64,000 nt of DNA from Psococerastis gibbosa (taxonomy: Eukaryota; Arthropoda; Insecta; Psocodea; Psocidae), in NCBI GenBank assembly GCA_963971405.1, contig OZ020488.1, positions 21,719,089 to 21,783,088 of the forward strand. Direction: 5' to 3'. The position numbers and the translations under genes were made by a program. Below the pieces are notes generated by a model, which worked only from the letters and a program-made list of their open reading frames with translations, had not been told where the DNA came from and did no database searches. Positions 34,946 to 47,474 of the stretch are shown here, piece by piece (position 1 is the first letter of the stretch; each line of letters begins with the position of its first letter).

Positions 34946-36379
34946 CGAAACAGTGATTGTTGGCTACTTTAAGTTTCTTTAGGTGAAAGGTGAGAAACCT
35001 TTCTACAATACCCAGTAAACGCTAAGCAAATCAGTTGGTCTTAGCTAGATTTGGCGACCCAACGTCAGCCGTATTTATTGTGTAGCTCTCAGCCTACCTG
35101 TAGCAGTTCAGTAGATAATAATATACCAGTAAGTAATGAGTCCCTCGTGATTGGCCTATCATCTTTTACAAATCAGTAATTACATTGACGCGTTCCATTA
35201 CAACACTTGAACAAAATCGACAGCAAGATGTGGGTAAAGATTACATAGTGTCCGATGTAAGAAACAATTAATTGATGGAGAACAACTTTGGCCCGAGATC
35301 ATATGACGTACGTGGATGTTAACTGATAGCTAGGTCTGGATTAAGTCAGGCAATTTGTGCTCGCAGCGGGGGCAAAAAATTCAATAATGTTGAAGAGGTC
35401 ACATTCCTCAAGTGGACTTCATTCAGGAACCACTTAACTTGTGTTTTGTCATTTATTTTACTCACCCTGTGGGCTTATTCACCTAGTCCAGTGGTCGTCA
35501 ACCTATGGCTCCGAGCAGCTTTGGTTCTGGCTCTACCAGAACGCCGCGGTAGAATTAAAATAGAAATTATTCTAGAAAAAATCAAAATCTAATTCATCGA
35601 AAGAAGAGCGAAGTTGCCCCATACTGCAGGGTAGAATAAATAGTTGCAATTTATTATAATTTTTAATTAATATAGTCAAGAGGATACAGTTAGCGTAAAC
35701 AATACCAATATGTCTAAAAATCAATGGGGTTATTCGGTCACTAGTGTCACTTTATCTTTAGTGTGTTATGATCGATTCTACGAGTTCTCCTATATGGCAC
35801 TGATATATGGCATATATAATATACATATATATGACATGAAAGCAAGGTACAGATGGAAATTCATAGTTTTCAGCCTTAATAATTAGAATATACGGTAGGT
35901 AGCTTCTAAATTAGGATGTAACAACTCATTAGGGGAAGCCGCGTGAAATCTACGTTCAAGATTTATAACCAAAATACCAAAACAGCAGTTTATAATACAA
36001 TAATAATACAATACAATTTCAATAACCGTGAGCATACTTAATGAGACTATATGGAAAATAAATACAATTTTCTTTCTTTCTTTCTAGATTATATCGTTGC
36101 ATAGGCCTGTATCATTTAATTTGTTTTGTAGCGTACTTAGCTCTGAGTTTAATACTTCTACTGGTTACAATGACCAAACTGTAAAAATTCCCATAAAACA
36201 GTGCTGTTATGTACTGAAGTGGCTTATTTGCTTTCTTTGCAATCATACATTTCTTTCTGGCGGGCGACATTTTTAATTTTGAGATTTCAACTGGTTTACC
36301 CGTTTTGAGGACCTAGGAACCAAAAGTCGTTTTGGTTTCGAAGAAAAAATGTTTTACTTATATTAATTTAGCCGGCCGT

Positions 36380-36605
36380 CTTACCAAGTTGAATCCAGCG
36401 GACCAGAGCAGGTTCAAAGATGCAGATAACTTGGTAGTGTGCACAGTGCCGGTAGGGAATCATGGTAGGACTTGTCCTGGTCACCTCCGAACTAATCGTG
36501 TGACTTCACTGTGTTTCCCAAGTGGTTCGGAATCCACTATAATCATGAGGTCCACTGTCCTATGGGCCCACACCGTGGCCTGGGACTGTGTCCAACCATA
36601 CTACT
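36380..36605 (-). repeat. Dispersed repeat, inverse partial copies at 40960-41110 and 52838-52880
   Basis: The end gggcccacaccgtggcctgg and gactgtgtccaacc is the inverse of cagtcccaggccacggtgtg at 40975, and the shorter cagtcccaggccacggtaat occurs at 52848. The open frame 36332-36682 overlaps this repeat and is therefore not a host gene. Repeat class is unknown. Confidence 0.55.
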
Positions 36606-37194
36606 ACAATATTAATTTATGTATTATATATATTAAGAAATCGGGGATAATCTATGTCCCAATTGAAGCAGCCGAAATTTAACCATATACAATTACATAT
36701 GTACCTTGGAACTATTCTATATTTTCTGGTACCTACACTAATAGATAAATAGGAGATTAAGTACGGGTTCCCTCGTACCGGTTCTTTCTCTCTGCAGCGG
36801 TAGATAATATTCAATTTTAATTTAATTGCCGAGACTGTCTTTCATTACATGGTTGGTATCGTTTTAATTTCATTTATCTAGTGGCAGCGTTTCATTGTGA
36901 TTATTCCATTGCCGCAATCTTACCGCTGCAATGAGTTCATTCAAGTAATTCAAAAGGTTTAGTTGGAGTGGAGAGGTACCGCCAACAGATATGGTGCAGT
37001 TGTGTAGGTTTGATTGGAAATCTTTGGTAGTAACCATACCGAACTTAATTGATCTTCTGCCATTCATTCACTTAATTAAAAGCTGTATTTATTTTTAAAT
37101 GGCCTACCATTTTAATTTTTGTGTGTTGGTCATATTGGTAAATAATTGAATTGTGCCTTGCTACCGAACTTGGGTAAGTCACGCTTAAATAAAT

Positions 37195-37480
37195 AAGGAC
37201 TTTTTATTGTTTCTATTACTAAGCCAACCGTGCGGAGTTTGGGCTATAAGCCCTCTCTTACGCTCACCTAGGAAGGCCCGGGACCGCCTGCTTTACATGC
37301 CCTCCGAAGCATGGCCAGAAAATGTAGCCAGTGTGGGACTCGAACCAACAACCACAACGCTTACGCCTGTGACATTGCGTCAATGGTAAGCTTGTCCATT
37401 ATCTCTTGTAACCAGTGTAGGTTGACGTCGAGGACGCATATCAGTTTGCCAGTGGCCAAAAATTCTTGCGGAAAATCCGA
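37195..37480 (-). mobile_element. tRNA-derived SINE
   Basis: On the - strand ttggttcgagtcccacac (B box, + strand positions about 37330-37350) sits in a tRNA-like T arm, followed by a body with ctggccatgcttcggagggc and ggcggtcccgggccttccta and an AT-rich tail. Truncated copies are at 22006-22120 and 34770-34945. It would need RNA polymerase III for transcription and a LINE partner for movement, which are family facts and not shown here. Confidence 0.65.
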
Positions 37481-37527
37481 AAAACCATGGGGTCGTTGGC
37501 AGGGCAAGGTTCAAAAAACTATATACA

Positions 37528-37549
37528 ATATATATATATATATATATAT
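37528..37549. repeat. (TA)n microsatellite
   Basis: About eleven TA units, read directly. Confidence 0.9.
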
Positions 37550-38312
37550 TTAGGCCATAAGAGTCCTTCAAATGTAATAATAATCGTCACATGATACTAT
37601 CTATGCGCTGTGGAATCATGGTACATACAGATTTGAAACATTATGGAAAGAGAAAGTAATTTCACCAAAAATTATTATTACCCAGGAACTCTGTTAACAC
37701 AGTTAACTCTGTACCTTGAAGCCCAGGTTGAAATGGAAAACATTAAAATGCAATTTCCACTTCCATTTGATATGAAGTTAGAACAATTTTTTTTTCTAAA
37801 ATTCTATTTAAACCACGTGATAAATTTTCGGAGAGGTTAAACTGTCAGTACATACCCTGAAGGTAAACGCACCGCAGTAAAATTGTGTTAATAAAAAATT
37901 TCTAGGTATCGGCTAAACAACCTTTTGTCCGTTATTTTCATTCGAAGTTAATTTAATTTTTGCTTCCTGAAGTTTAATTGATTGAACTTATCATTACTTT
38001 CGCAAGTGTGTCAAGAAAGTCCTTAACACCCCTCCACAGCACTAAGAGCAGTGCTGCTGTTGTTTTGAAAAGCACGTGCCGTACACACCACCAAATCCAT
38101 TACGGAGCGCACGCCTTTTAATTTTTCACCCTAGCGTCTTCGCCCCAGTGCTGGCTTTCAAAGTTTTTGATCTTAATTTAACCCCATTCAGTGGCCTTGC
38201 TGCTAACCAAAATGAATCATGCATGCTGCATTACAAGAAAAAAAGTAACTTATATTTGTACAAACATTGTAATATTAATTTCTGGAAATATCCTATACTA
38301 TACCATACCTGT

Positions 38313-38459
38313 GGGCCTGATATGCCGTTTAGTACTAACGTATTCCTGGGGTTAAAAATGTAAACTAAACAATTTTGAATAGCACTGTCCAGTCTAAAAT
38401 TATCTTGTTTACATTTTTAATCCCAGGTTAAGATTAAAAATAATCGCCATAGTAGGCCC
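38313..38459. mobile_element. Palindromic MITE, family E
   Basis: ttcctggggttaaaaatgta pairs with tttacatttttaatcccagg. The core gaatagcactgtccagtc and the outer arms gggcctgatatgcc and aatcgccatagtaggccc agree with the other three copies. Confidence 0.78.
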
Positions 38460-38680
38460 GATGGTATGGTGTAGTACATAAATTATCGTTTCAGCAGCTC
38501 TACTGAATCATTAGTTAGGACAGGAAACCATTTATGAATAATAGGGGTCTTCACAGTGTTCTTGTTATCGAGTTATCGAGTTAGATTTGCTATTCAAGTT
38601 AACACACAATCGTGAATGGACCTCGGGAGTGAGTTATCATGCTATATCGACAGAGTAAACAACGTGGTAGTAGTCCATTG

Positions 38681-38716
38681 AACTATATATATATATACAC
38701 ATATATATATGTATAT
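38681..38716. repeat. TA/CA microsatellite
   Basis: An alternating purine-pyrimidine tract tatatatatatacacatatatat, read directly, in intron 2. Confidence 0.85.
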
Positions 38717-40424
38717 CAATGTAGTAGTCAGACGTTCGTGGCACGGGTTTAATAAAGAATGTGGCAGAACTTTATTCTAGTGCCACATTTGTTTATATTT
38801 TTTGTTCATTTTGGTTATTATAATTTTAAGTATTTACGGTAATTGCTTGTTATAATAGATTATACAAATAAATTTAAATACTGCAAAATTTTAAACGCGT
38901 GTTTCAAATCAATCGACAAAACCAAATATGGCTCAAACCTGAGCTATAGCAAGGTAAATAACACGTTAACCAACTTGGAAGTGGGTTTAGGATAGCACGC
39001 TGGTTAGCTGGTTGTCGGGTTATCGGTGTGTTAACTTAGCTTGATATAACACACTTAACTAGGTATGACTCGATAACACGAACACTGTGAAGACCCTTAA
39101 TATGAAAATACTCAGCATTTCATTTCAATGATCGGATTTTCTATTGTACTACAGTAAAAGTATGCAAAACGAGTTTTAACTATTTTGTGTAATTCATCAC
39201 AATATCCTGGAGTTGGAATGACCTAGGCCCTATTTAGCTTTTGTGTGTAAATGACAGAGCCAGAAACTTATTTGCTTACAAATTTTCTATTTATTGTATG
39301 CTCAATTTATTGGTTCGCTTCCAAATATTTTTTAAAACAATTGTATTTCCAGTTTTTATCTTTTCTAGCTAATTTTCTTATCGAAAAACCAACGATGCTA
39401 ACGTTATTTACATCCTTTTAACAAACGCTATTGTTTGTCGGTCCCAAACTCCATTGCGCATGCTAGAACAGTTCACATGTTTGAACCATTATTTTATGTC
39501 TTATTTGCAGTAGGGTACATACCCATCCAACTTCACAATTTTTTTTTCTTGAAACGTGCCCATAATTTTTCTGATTATTATATTGAATTAAGTAGAGGAA
39601 ATGAATGGAATATAGGATGGAATTATCGAAGACCACACATTAATTTATATTTTATATGAAAATAATTAAAGTGTAAATCCGAGCATGGTTGTTCGGTTGG
39701 GGTCACTAGCTTATAAAAAGGCAATGCGTTGGTGTAAAGCTAATGTTCTGAAGAAATAATTAATTAAAATTAATTAAAGTACAACATACAGACATGGGAT
39801 ACAGTGGAAGTGCCTCGAAACTTTTCGGCGTCGCAATTTGAACATGAAATGAAAACTGTTGTAAACTTGATCCCCCCTCGTCTTCCTCCCATAAGCTTTT
39901 ACCCTCTTGAGGCTGTTTAACAATAATGGGAACACGTGTCGCGAACGGGCCACGTTCGCTCGTTGGCTGAATGAAATGAAAACAATGACGCTGTGGTCGC
40001 TGAGTAGTGCCGCGGGGCGTGGACATACTCCAAAAACCGATACATCCCATTAATTTTTGCCATGGGAAATTTTGATAAAATGTTTCGCTGTTGTAACCAT
40101 ATTATAGTCGGAGGGGAGCATTAAGATGGCTATATTTGACATTTCCTTTTAACTCTTTGCCACCCCATATGTTAGCCCCGGGCTCTTATAATAGTGTTTC
40201 GCCTTGTTTAAGAATCAGCATATTATACAATTAATTGGATTGCTGCTGCTAGTATTCGCAATATCTTACGTGGGATTCTTTCATATGATCTACGTATAAT
40301 ATTCTTGGAATATTATTTGTAATTTGAATAATATTAACAGATCGTACACGCTTATAAAAATATACTTTTACTTTTACGGCGCCTTATGGAGGGTCGGTGG
40401 CACACAGCCTTGTTCTGTGCGTCC

Positions 40425-40746
40425 TCGGTTGGGAACCCCAAACTTCTTAAAGATATATAAGTAATAAAAACAATTGGTCTATTCAAGTTGTAGAAGACTA
40501 TTTCATACATCATATTACAGGGTATTTTTTTAATTGTTTGGAGGGTATTCCCAGTAACTTTCATGGAAGAACTGCTGTACCTAAAATTAAAAGTACTTTA
40601 AAATATAACGTACGAAATTAATAGTCTCCAACAACTTGGAATTGAATAAATCTGTAATAAATTGTTTGGTAAATATAATAAAAAATAAAATTTCCATGAA
40701 AGCATCAAATTTTGGGCCGCCAAATTTCTAAGTTCCACATCCTCTT
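40425..40746 (-). repeat. Diverged fold-back element, family H
   Basis: Shares gttgtagaagactatttcat and the end ccacatcctctta with the better copy at 50920-51291. The open frame 40352-40564 lies largely within it and is not a gene. Confidence 0.45.
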
Positions 40747-40959
40747 AATATCCAATTCTTGCGGCCCCCGAAAGCGAAGCTTATGGCCGGTTGCTTGCTC
40801 GTGCTTGTACTGCTCTCTACACCATGCGATTAGAGGCCTGCCACAACTTGCTCAACACAGGTGTTATACCTATAGGCGGCTGAAGAAGTTATATTATACA
40901 TTATTATTATTTTTTTATTATATACATTTATTTATTATTATACATTCATTAGTAGTAGT

Positions 40960-41110
40960 ATGGTTGGACAGTCCCAGGCCACGGTGTGGGCCCATACACA
41001 GTGGACCTCCTGATGAAAAAAACAATTGTCAGTTGCTGATAGGTGCAAACGTTCTTTACAAACCGAGTTGCCGTTCTTTACTGAAAATGTCACAATGTAA
41101 CAGAACGTTG
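40960..41110 (+). repeat. Copy of the 36380-36605 repeat
   Basis: gtcccaggccacggtgtggg and cagtggacctcctgatga are the inverse of the end of the repeat at 36380-36605. The 143-codon frame 40712-41143 is made of this and the neighbouring 40790-40880 repeat. Confidence 0.5.
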
Positions 41111-42458
41111 GTCGGAGCTAGGTCCAAAATAAAGATTTATTAACCTAGCCCTACACTATCATAAATAGTATTTATTAGTAGTAAAGATAAGCAAACCTTT
41201 AAAGGCTCTTGTATATAGCTTACTTCAATGGTGGCGCTAGCCCCCCTCCCTTAGTGAATTTGCAGGTCCCCCCTCGGAAACTTGGTGAATATTCTATGGG
41301 ACTTGTCTCGGCAACTGTCACCCACCGTCCAAAACTTGCTTCTTCCTCACTTTACTTATCCTTATTTTCTTACTACCACTTTGTCCCCTCTTTCGGCTTG
41401 GAGGCCGAATTTTAAAGGCAAATTATTCCTTTTTTGCATCTGTTTTGTAGTCTTTGTTTACAGCAACAGCCTAGCTATTCTGCTGTTAAACTTTTTGATT
41501 GTTATCGTTGTACGAATTTTTATTTTTTATTTTTGCCTGAAGTCAAATTTCTCATGAAATACCCATCCTGGGGCGATAAATGAGGTGTCATAAAATAGAT
41601 AAAATAGATTCCTCTACGCTTTGAATTTTATGTACATCATAGCAGTCACTAACGCCGATCGGCGCAGTTATGGATCTTGATTTGTTGTTGTTAAAAATAA
41701 CGGGCACTGAGGATGTCAGGTTGAAGGAGCTCCAAAACTGTAGCTAATACTACCGTACGTATCAAAATGAAGAGGAACATTTCTTCTGCGTTATACCATC
41801 TCATTTATGAAGTTACGATTGAAATGTCATAAGAAATTTGACTTTGTGCAAAAAACGGAAAATGCGTGGGTCCATGTGGTCTTAATTGATACAAGAAGTT
41901 CTGAATAACAATAATTCTGTAGAAATGAATGTCTACCAAGTGAACAAGCTCCATTACTCTGCGGAGGAGGCAATTAGGAAAATTCATGAAGTGCCGATCT
42001 ATACTCAATTAATTGGTATTGTAGAAGTACTCATTTACCTGAGGTTAAGTGGGGAAGGTAGGAGAAAATAGAAAATGAAAAAATATTAATGAAGACATAA
42101 ACATAAAATATAATGCAGAGGACTTTTGGTTTATTTATTTACTTTTTCAATTTTGTTTTCCATTTCTCCCACTTCAACTCGGGTCAGTAAATTACTTCTT
42201 TCATAATGTTTTTGGAAAACATCATGGTGGACGAGTAAATTTAGAAAAATTATTTATGTGTCTCTTTCCACAGCTCCAATGTACTGTAAGAAGAGAAATC
42301 GTCCTACAGCTCTTATACCTACATAACTTATAAACATTATTGTTGAAAAGCTAGTTAGGGCCCCAGCCTAAGGGAATACCTGGACCTGGTAGGCTGATTG
42401 TCCTAAGATTATTCAGGTGCTACCTTAGACTGTGAGAAGAACCATTGATTTGTTACAG

Positions 42459-42590
42459 GACGATGATGACAGTTCTTCTGTGACATCTTTGGACCCAAAA
42501 ACAAGGGAGTGGCTGGTCAGCGCCGCCAGAGTGGACTACCATACGATTGCTAAGCTAGCCAGTGAATCCCCTCGCCTTGTCCGTACTAAG
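42459..42590 (+). CDS. sowah: SOWAH homologue, exon 3 (residues 231-274): pre-ankyrin segment
   Basis: Starts after the acceptor ttgttacag with an acidic-serine run (DDDDSSS) and continues with SLDPKTREWLVSAARVDYHT and IAKLASESPRLVRTK. A LDP..EW...A.....L..L....P.LV..K pattern is what lies immediately before the ankyrin repeats in SOWAH proteins; the next exon should begin with a D-[FY]-x-x-G-[YF]-T-A-L-H-W-A type ankyrin start. It joins exon 2 in phase 0 and ends in phase 0 at actaag|gtaagt. The 44 codons are fully open. It is 7.9 kb from exon 2; assignment to the same gene rests on matching family order, strand and phase. Confidence 0.87.
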
Positions 42591-44160
42591 GTAAGTTTCT
42601 ATATCCTGAAGAGAAGCTAAAAAAATCGGTATCTTGTGTTTAATAACAGTTGTAGCACGAACCAGAGTTAAAAATATGCCAAGAAAGAGTTAAATCATCG
42701 TAACTTACCTCTAATTGCAATTTATTTATTTACCGTGTTTAAAGCGGGGATAAGGAGATTAAAATGTGTCATTGAGAACACAGCGGATTGCTGTTTTAAT
42801 TCTTATGTTAAACTCAGAAAAAAACTATGCATACATCAATTTTTCATACCCATGGCCTTCGCCGGCAATGGGCAAAGGGGAGCATAGATTATTATTTGGA
42901 AAAGTAAGTTTAATATAATAATTGTATTGGTTTTCATATTTTCAGTTTAGGCAACCTTCATAGTACATACCCTATTTAGGTGCGCATGCCTATTACCAGC
43001 GGGTATTATAAAAAGTGTCTCAGGGATTATGGCCTAAGCCCTAGGCCTATACCCCCCCCCCCCTTTCCCTAGCCCGAGACATAGCCCATGCTTATGACCC
43101 ACAATCAACTCTTATCATTGGATATTAAATAAAATTCCGTTCGTATGTGCCCCTATGCGCGTCTTAATAGCATATCTTATCACTGTATTTCTGCGCGAGT
43201 CATTACGTTATCACTATTGTGTGAATAAAATGTATGACGAAACACCATTTTGTTGGCTTTTAGCTTTTCCCGTCTTTTTTGTGAATTAAAATTAGGTACC
43301 TACCATGTATACATATATTTCATAGTTCTCTCACACAGGTTTCGTGTCAAGATGTGGCATTGTTAAATTAGAAATGAAATCAATCAAGTTATAAAGATAG
43401 TTTCTACGCAGTGTAAATCATTCAACTAGATGGTAGTTCTTGCCGAAACAGCTCATTTTTTATGCTAACTACATACTAGGTTTCTAAAACAAAGTTAATT
43501 TAGGTTTTATTAACAAATTTTAATAAAACACTGATTTATTGTTTGATCACTTTCAACTGTTTCTACACCACCAGCTATTATATCTGAATCTTCGTGTAAT
43601 CGATTATGAGTTGACTATGTCAATCTAGAATTGAATATGTAACATTGCAGTTAACTACACTCAGTATCACGCACACGTCTGGCTTCAGTCGTCCGAATGT
43701 AATTTCGCTGCTCTAGAAAATTCCAAAAGGTGAACATGAACTATAACATGTTGGTCAGTTTTTGTCGAAAGTGTTAGTACATGGTTCATAAATACCACAG
43801 CATCAGCCGGGACATCACAAATCACCATTGTAATCCCTTCAACAAAGGTGATTATCATTAGAGCGCTATTCTTTATGGCTGTTATTTTCCAGTTGTTAAA
43901 GGAAAGCGATGATTTAAGATCATTTTTGATGAAATTATATGGGCTCGAAATTGCTGTAACCGATGCTGCAAATGTGGTAATAATTTATGAATCTGTACAA
44001 TTTGTTATCGGTTGATTGTTGTTTGTAATGTTTTGGCATACTTATTGTACTGTATATATAGCTTGTTTTCTTCATCTTTCCAAATTATAGTTTTCAGTAT
44101 TGCTACCATTTTATGCCCAGTCTGAATGTGTTTCACAAGAAGTTTTCTGAAAGTGCATTA

Positions 44161-44330
44161 GTTCTTCTTCCCCGGCACTGTTGTTTGGGGTGAGCACCAC
44201 CTCTCTCTCCAGACAACCCGGTCCTTGGTCTTCCTGTCCCAAAGCGCCATTGACATCTTTCGCAGGTCACTTTCCATCTCGCCTCTCCATCGGTTCCGTG
44301 GTCGTGCCTTGCCGCATTGTGCCCCCATTC
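44161..44330 (-). pseudogene. Non-LTR retrotransposon reverse transcriptase C-terminal remnant
   Basis: On the - strand a frame reads KARPRNRWRGEMESDLRKMS and then DRKTKDRVVWRERW. This is the basic G[KR].RPR.RW......DL.......A.DR..WR pattern that closes the reverse transcriptase protein of many animal non-LTR elements. Only about 50 residues survive and no catalytic domain is present, so it is a dead 5'-truncated copy inside SOWAH intron 3. Confidence 0.65.
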
Positions 44331-44632
44331 TCACTCTAGATACTTCATTACTCTATATTATTATACAATATATTAGTTCTACTACATTTCAGCCATACAA
44401 AGGAAGTGCTTTGCTGTAGTTGACAGTATTGATAAAGTTAATTGAGTTTGTAGTTTTTTAGGGTTTACAGTCAATGGCGCCTGGGGCGTGAGCATCCATT
44501 TATACCTTTCCCTTAGAAAGCCTAAAAACATCGAACTAAAAAATACGTACTGCACGAAATTGTCCTGACACGGACTTTATCAGGAATGCCTATTTTTACG
44601 CTTAGTTATGCTGACTTGTGTCACTTTATAAA

Positions 44633-45501
44633 GAACCGGTCCGAGTTCACTCGAACATGCTTTCCAATTTATCAAAATTATTAGATAGAGAAAATTAGTA
44701 ATTTTATGGCAAATATTTTTCCTATGGTTAAATTTCCGATATCTCGGGGGGGGGGGGGGGCGGTTGTCCACCTGACGTCACTGGAAGTGAGGTGAATTCT
44801 CGATAGGTCAAACAAACACATTAATTACCACACAGCAATAATGGCAGGGCATGCAATGCATTTGAGCGCGAATTTTCTATCATTTTTTTCAAAAAATAAT
44901 TTTTTGGGCAAAACCAAAATTTTTTTTGGGAAAGCAACCTATCCGGTTTCGTTACTCAATTTAACACCTAAAACATGCTTGAAGGTAGAAATCATCGATA
45001 GAAAGGTTTCGCATTTTTTAGTCATTTTTTCATTAAAATTTAGTTATTTTTATTTTTTTACCCCCAGAAGCAAACTATCAAGGGGCAAGCGACCCCCCGC
45101 ATTTTGTCAACATTAATAACGACTACAATCTACGAGAATTTAAAAGAAATCGTTGGAGCCGTTTTTGAGAAATAATTTTTTTAGACGTTTTTTTTGGAGT
45201 TTTTTGAAAATAAAACCCCCCCAAATTGAGTTAGCCCAAAAAAAAAAAAATGGTCCCGAGGTATGATTTTTGTGAACCTACATGCCAAATTTCACTCAAA
45301 TCCACTGAGTAGTTTGCCCGGAAATCGACGAACAGACAGACCGACCGACAGACCGACAGACCGACCGACAGACAGACATTTTGTGAAAACCACTTTTTTG
45401 GGTTCCTGGGACCTCAAAACGTGTAAATCCGTTGAAATCTCGGAATCGAAAATTTCGACCATCACAAAGCTTTCCTTATACTACGTATAAATTGGAAAGC
45501 A
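44633..45501 (+). repeat. 0.87-kb interspersed repeat, copy 1
   Basis: Runs from gaaccggtccgagttcactc to ctacgtataaattggaaagc and is present as a near full-length inverted copy at 57269-58123. Landmarks are a G-run followed by tccacctgacgtcactgg, runs of T with caaaaaataattttttgggc, and the CCGACAGA tandem. Terminal inverted repeats are not obvious; the ends share only a short ttggaaagc/gctttccaa similarity. Open frames inside (44841-45116, 45263-45490) are low-complexity. Element class is unknown. Confidence 0.75.
45332..45378. repeat. CCGA/CAGA short tandem repeat
   Basis: An interrupted tetranucleotide array of CCGA and CAGA units inside the 0.87-kb repeat. In copy 2 (57398-57420) the matching place is a plain GTCT array, so the array has changed between copies. 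Confidence 0.85.
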
Positions 45502-46599
45502 ACTAGTCTTTTAAAATAATTTCTGAACAGTGCTTACGTAGGCCTGGTCCCACCATCACATCGCTTGGAAAGTCTCGGTAAGGACATATATTACTTACAT
45601 GAATTGGACGATAACGGTACCGTTCAGTGTTGCTTACTGGGACGGGCCTTTAGTCTGTTTTTTCCCCCCATTTTTCACGAAATAAGTTGTTTTAGTTATT
45701 TATGCTGAGAAATGTGAAAATATTGTGGTAGATTTATTTGAATGCCTCTGGCTTGATTCATTATGTATTATGCAGTCATTCATTGTACGAAATCGTGACT
45801 TCGAGCTGAATGACATTTTAAATGATGGTATTGTTGCCGTGTTCTCTGTCCGAGAAGGTGCAAAAAAGGGTGATTATCATCTTGGGGGGCGATGATTGGC
45901 CATTTGAATTAATTATGCCACTCCGTTCTTTTATTATTTTTACCCGGTGGGCTCTAAAAACATGGAGAAGTCATCGCCCATCCACTCAGTTGCATAAATT
46001 TTCTCTACTATTTGGAGTGCTTTTTTTATTTTGCTTGTACATTATCGGTCTCAATTGTATAATTTGGAGGTTCCAATTTTTACGGCTATGCTAAACTGTA
46101 TTAATCTCTTATTTCTATTTATACCTATTTTAAACACGCTTATGAAAAGGTTACAACAGGATGTTGAATTCTTAAGAAGTTCTTCTTTTATCCAACCAAT
46201 CTAAAGGAAATGTTGCCGTTTCTATCCACATTCATTTTGAGCAATAAGGGAGAGATTTGCTTGAAGTAGGAACTGGTGGCTCTGTACGGAAGCAGTAGAA
46301 TAAATTCAGTATAGAATTCATAGAAATATGATTCAAGAGTAAAATGTAGAAGGAAACGATTAAGGGATTCATAAACCAATTTTTTTCATTGTCAAAATAC
46401 GAAATGCCTTTTTACTCCTCCTTCATAAGCATTTTACCCAAATTTTTGAAATAAAGGTTTTACTTATTTTTTTGAATTGTGTAGGTTTTAAAATTGAAAA
46501 GAAGCAAAATACTTTTCTCTATTTTTCCTATTCTTTGTGCATTTTGCTTTCTGAAAATTACGCTGGGCTGATAAAGAAGTAGAATCGGGACTAGATTTC

Positions 46600-46740
46600 G
46601 ATCTGAAAGCGTACTTCCAAACGTTTCTTCAGCATTTGCGGTCAACAACTTAACTACTTAGACTTCTAAAATTGTATCCCGGAGGTTCAACACGGTTTCT
46701 ACTGCTTCATCTTCTGACTCCGGCCGAGAAAGTCTTAGTA
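46600..46740. repeat. Diverged copy of the 8126-8307 element, TIRs lost
   Basis: gaaagcgtacttccaaacgt, agacttctaaaattgtat and cttcatcttctgactccgg parallel the interior of the fold-back element at 8126-8307. Confidence 0.6.
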
Positions 46741-46849
46741 ATTATATCACTCTGGTCTTTACCTGATTTTTACTCTTTACAGACATTTTTAAATTAAAAC
46801 GATGGATAAATCACTTCAGTAAAACTATTTTGACAGCGGCAACTACGAA

Positions 46850-47110
46850 ATAATCCTTTGCCCGTAAATACGGTGGCCAGCCAGCAGGCTATTCCCGCTA
46901 ACCCAGATTAATAAAGTTGAACACACAACGGGAGAGTTAACCTTTGAAGGGACTGTCACAAGCTATTGGGCTCGGTAATCCTGTTGTGTAGTCCATTTAG
47001 ATGAGACCGGGCTGCTACTGTCCGGTGATCAATAGGGCGCACAGTTAATTGCCGCTTCTATTGTGCCCCGTTTATTCAGCCTATGCGGGGAGGGGTGAGG
47101 TAACACTTAA
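46850..47110. promoter_or_regulatory. Candidate intronic regulatory segment 1
   Basis: A compact, repeat-free, less AT-rich segment in intron 3. It contains cagattaataaagttg (homeodomain-type), gttaacctttgaaggg (TCF-like CTTTGAA) and ggtgatcaatagggcgc. It has stop codons in every frame I tried and no splice context, so it is not an exon. Enhancer identity is an inference from composition and from the Irx-Sowah precedent. Confidence 0.3.
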
Positions 47111-47348
47111 CCACTTAACTACATTTCATCCTCTCCCCATATAGTCATGCATCTCTCATATTGGTTTGAACTTCGATCTGTTATACTAATCCACTTGAAC
47201 TGTGTTCTGTGTGTTGAATATTGTTTCATTTCTCGATGTGGAACCTCTTTTTATGAGAGGGTTTTGAAATTGTGATCCGCAACCGTGTGTGTAACAAGAA
47301 TCGGTGCACCATTCTGTTTGTCGGGAAACACTCAGTGTTGCAGTTGCT

Positions 47349-47472
47349 CGCTAGGTGTGTCTAGATGTCGGGAGGCAATTTAGTGTTAGAGCCTGGAGGG
47401 GAGAGCTTAGTGTTGGGGTTGTCCGCTAGGTGTCTCTAGTTGTTGGGGGACAACTTAGTGTTAGAGCTTCGA
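47349..47472 (+). repeat. 75-bp tandem duplication (about 1.7 copies)
   Basis: cgctaggtgtgtctagatgt at 47349 and cgctaggtgtctctagttgt at 47424 are 75 bp apart and followed in both units by tttagtgttagagc or cttagtgttagagc. A further partial ttagtgttggggt sits between. Function unknown. Confidence 0.8.
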
Positions 47473-47474
47473 GG

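Larger units (their letters stand above)
34565..42458 (+). other. SOWAH intron 2
   Basis: A 7.9-kb intron with donor gtaagt and acceptor gatttgttacag. It contains SINE pieces (34770-34945 and 37195-37480), a family E element (38313-38459), TA microsatellites and a diverged fold-back element (40425-40746). Short open frames inside (36332-36682, 40712-41143 and others) correspond to repeats or have no recognised domain. At 35489 ccagtggtcgtcaacc looks like one end of another hAT-type element. Confidence 0.75.

Noticed and set aside
36332-36682. 116-codon open frame in SOWAH intron 2
   Set aside because: Overlaps a dispersed repeat with inverse copies at 40960-41110 and 52838-52880; no domain.
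40712-41143. 143-codon open frame in SOWAH intron 2
   Set aside because: It is composed of two dispersed repeats (40790-40880 and 40960-41110) plus AT-rich low-complexity sequence.
45263-45490. 75-codon frame with an RPTD-type repeat
   Set aside because: It is part of a 0.87-kb interspersed repeat with a second copy at 57269-58123 and a simple tandem repeat inside.
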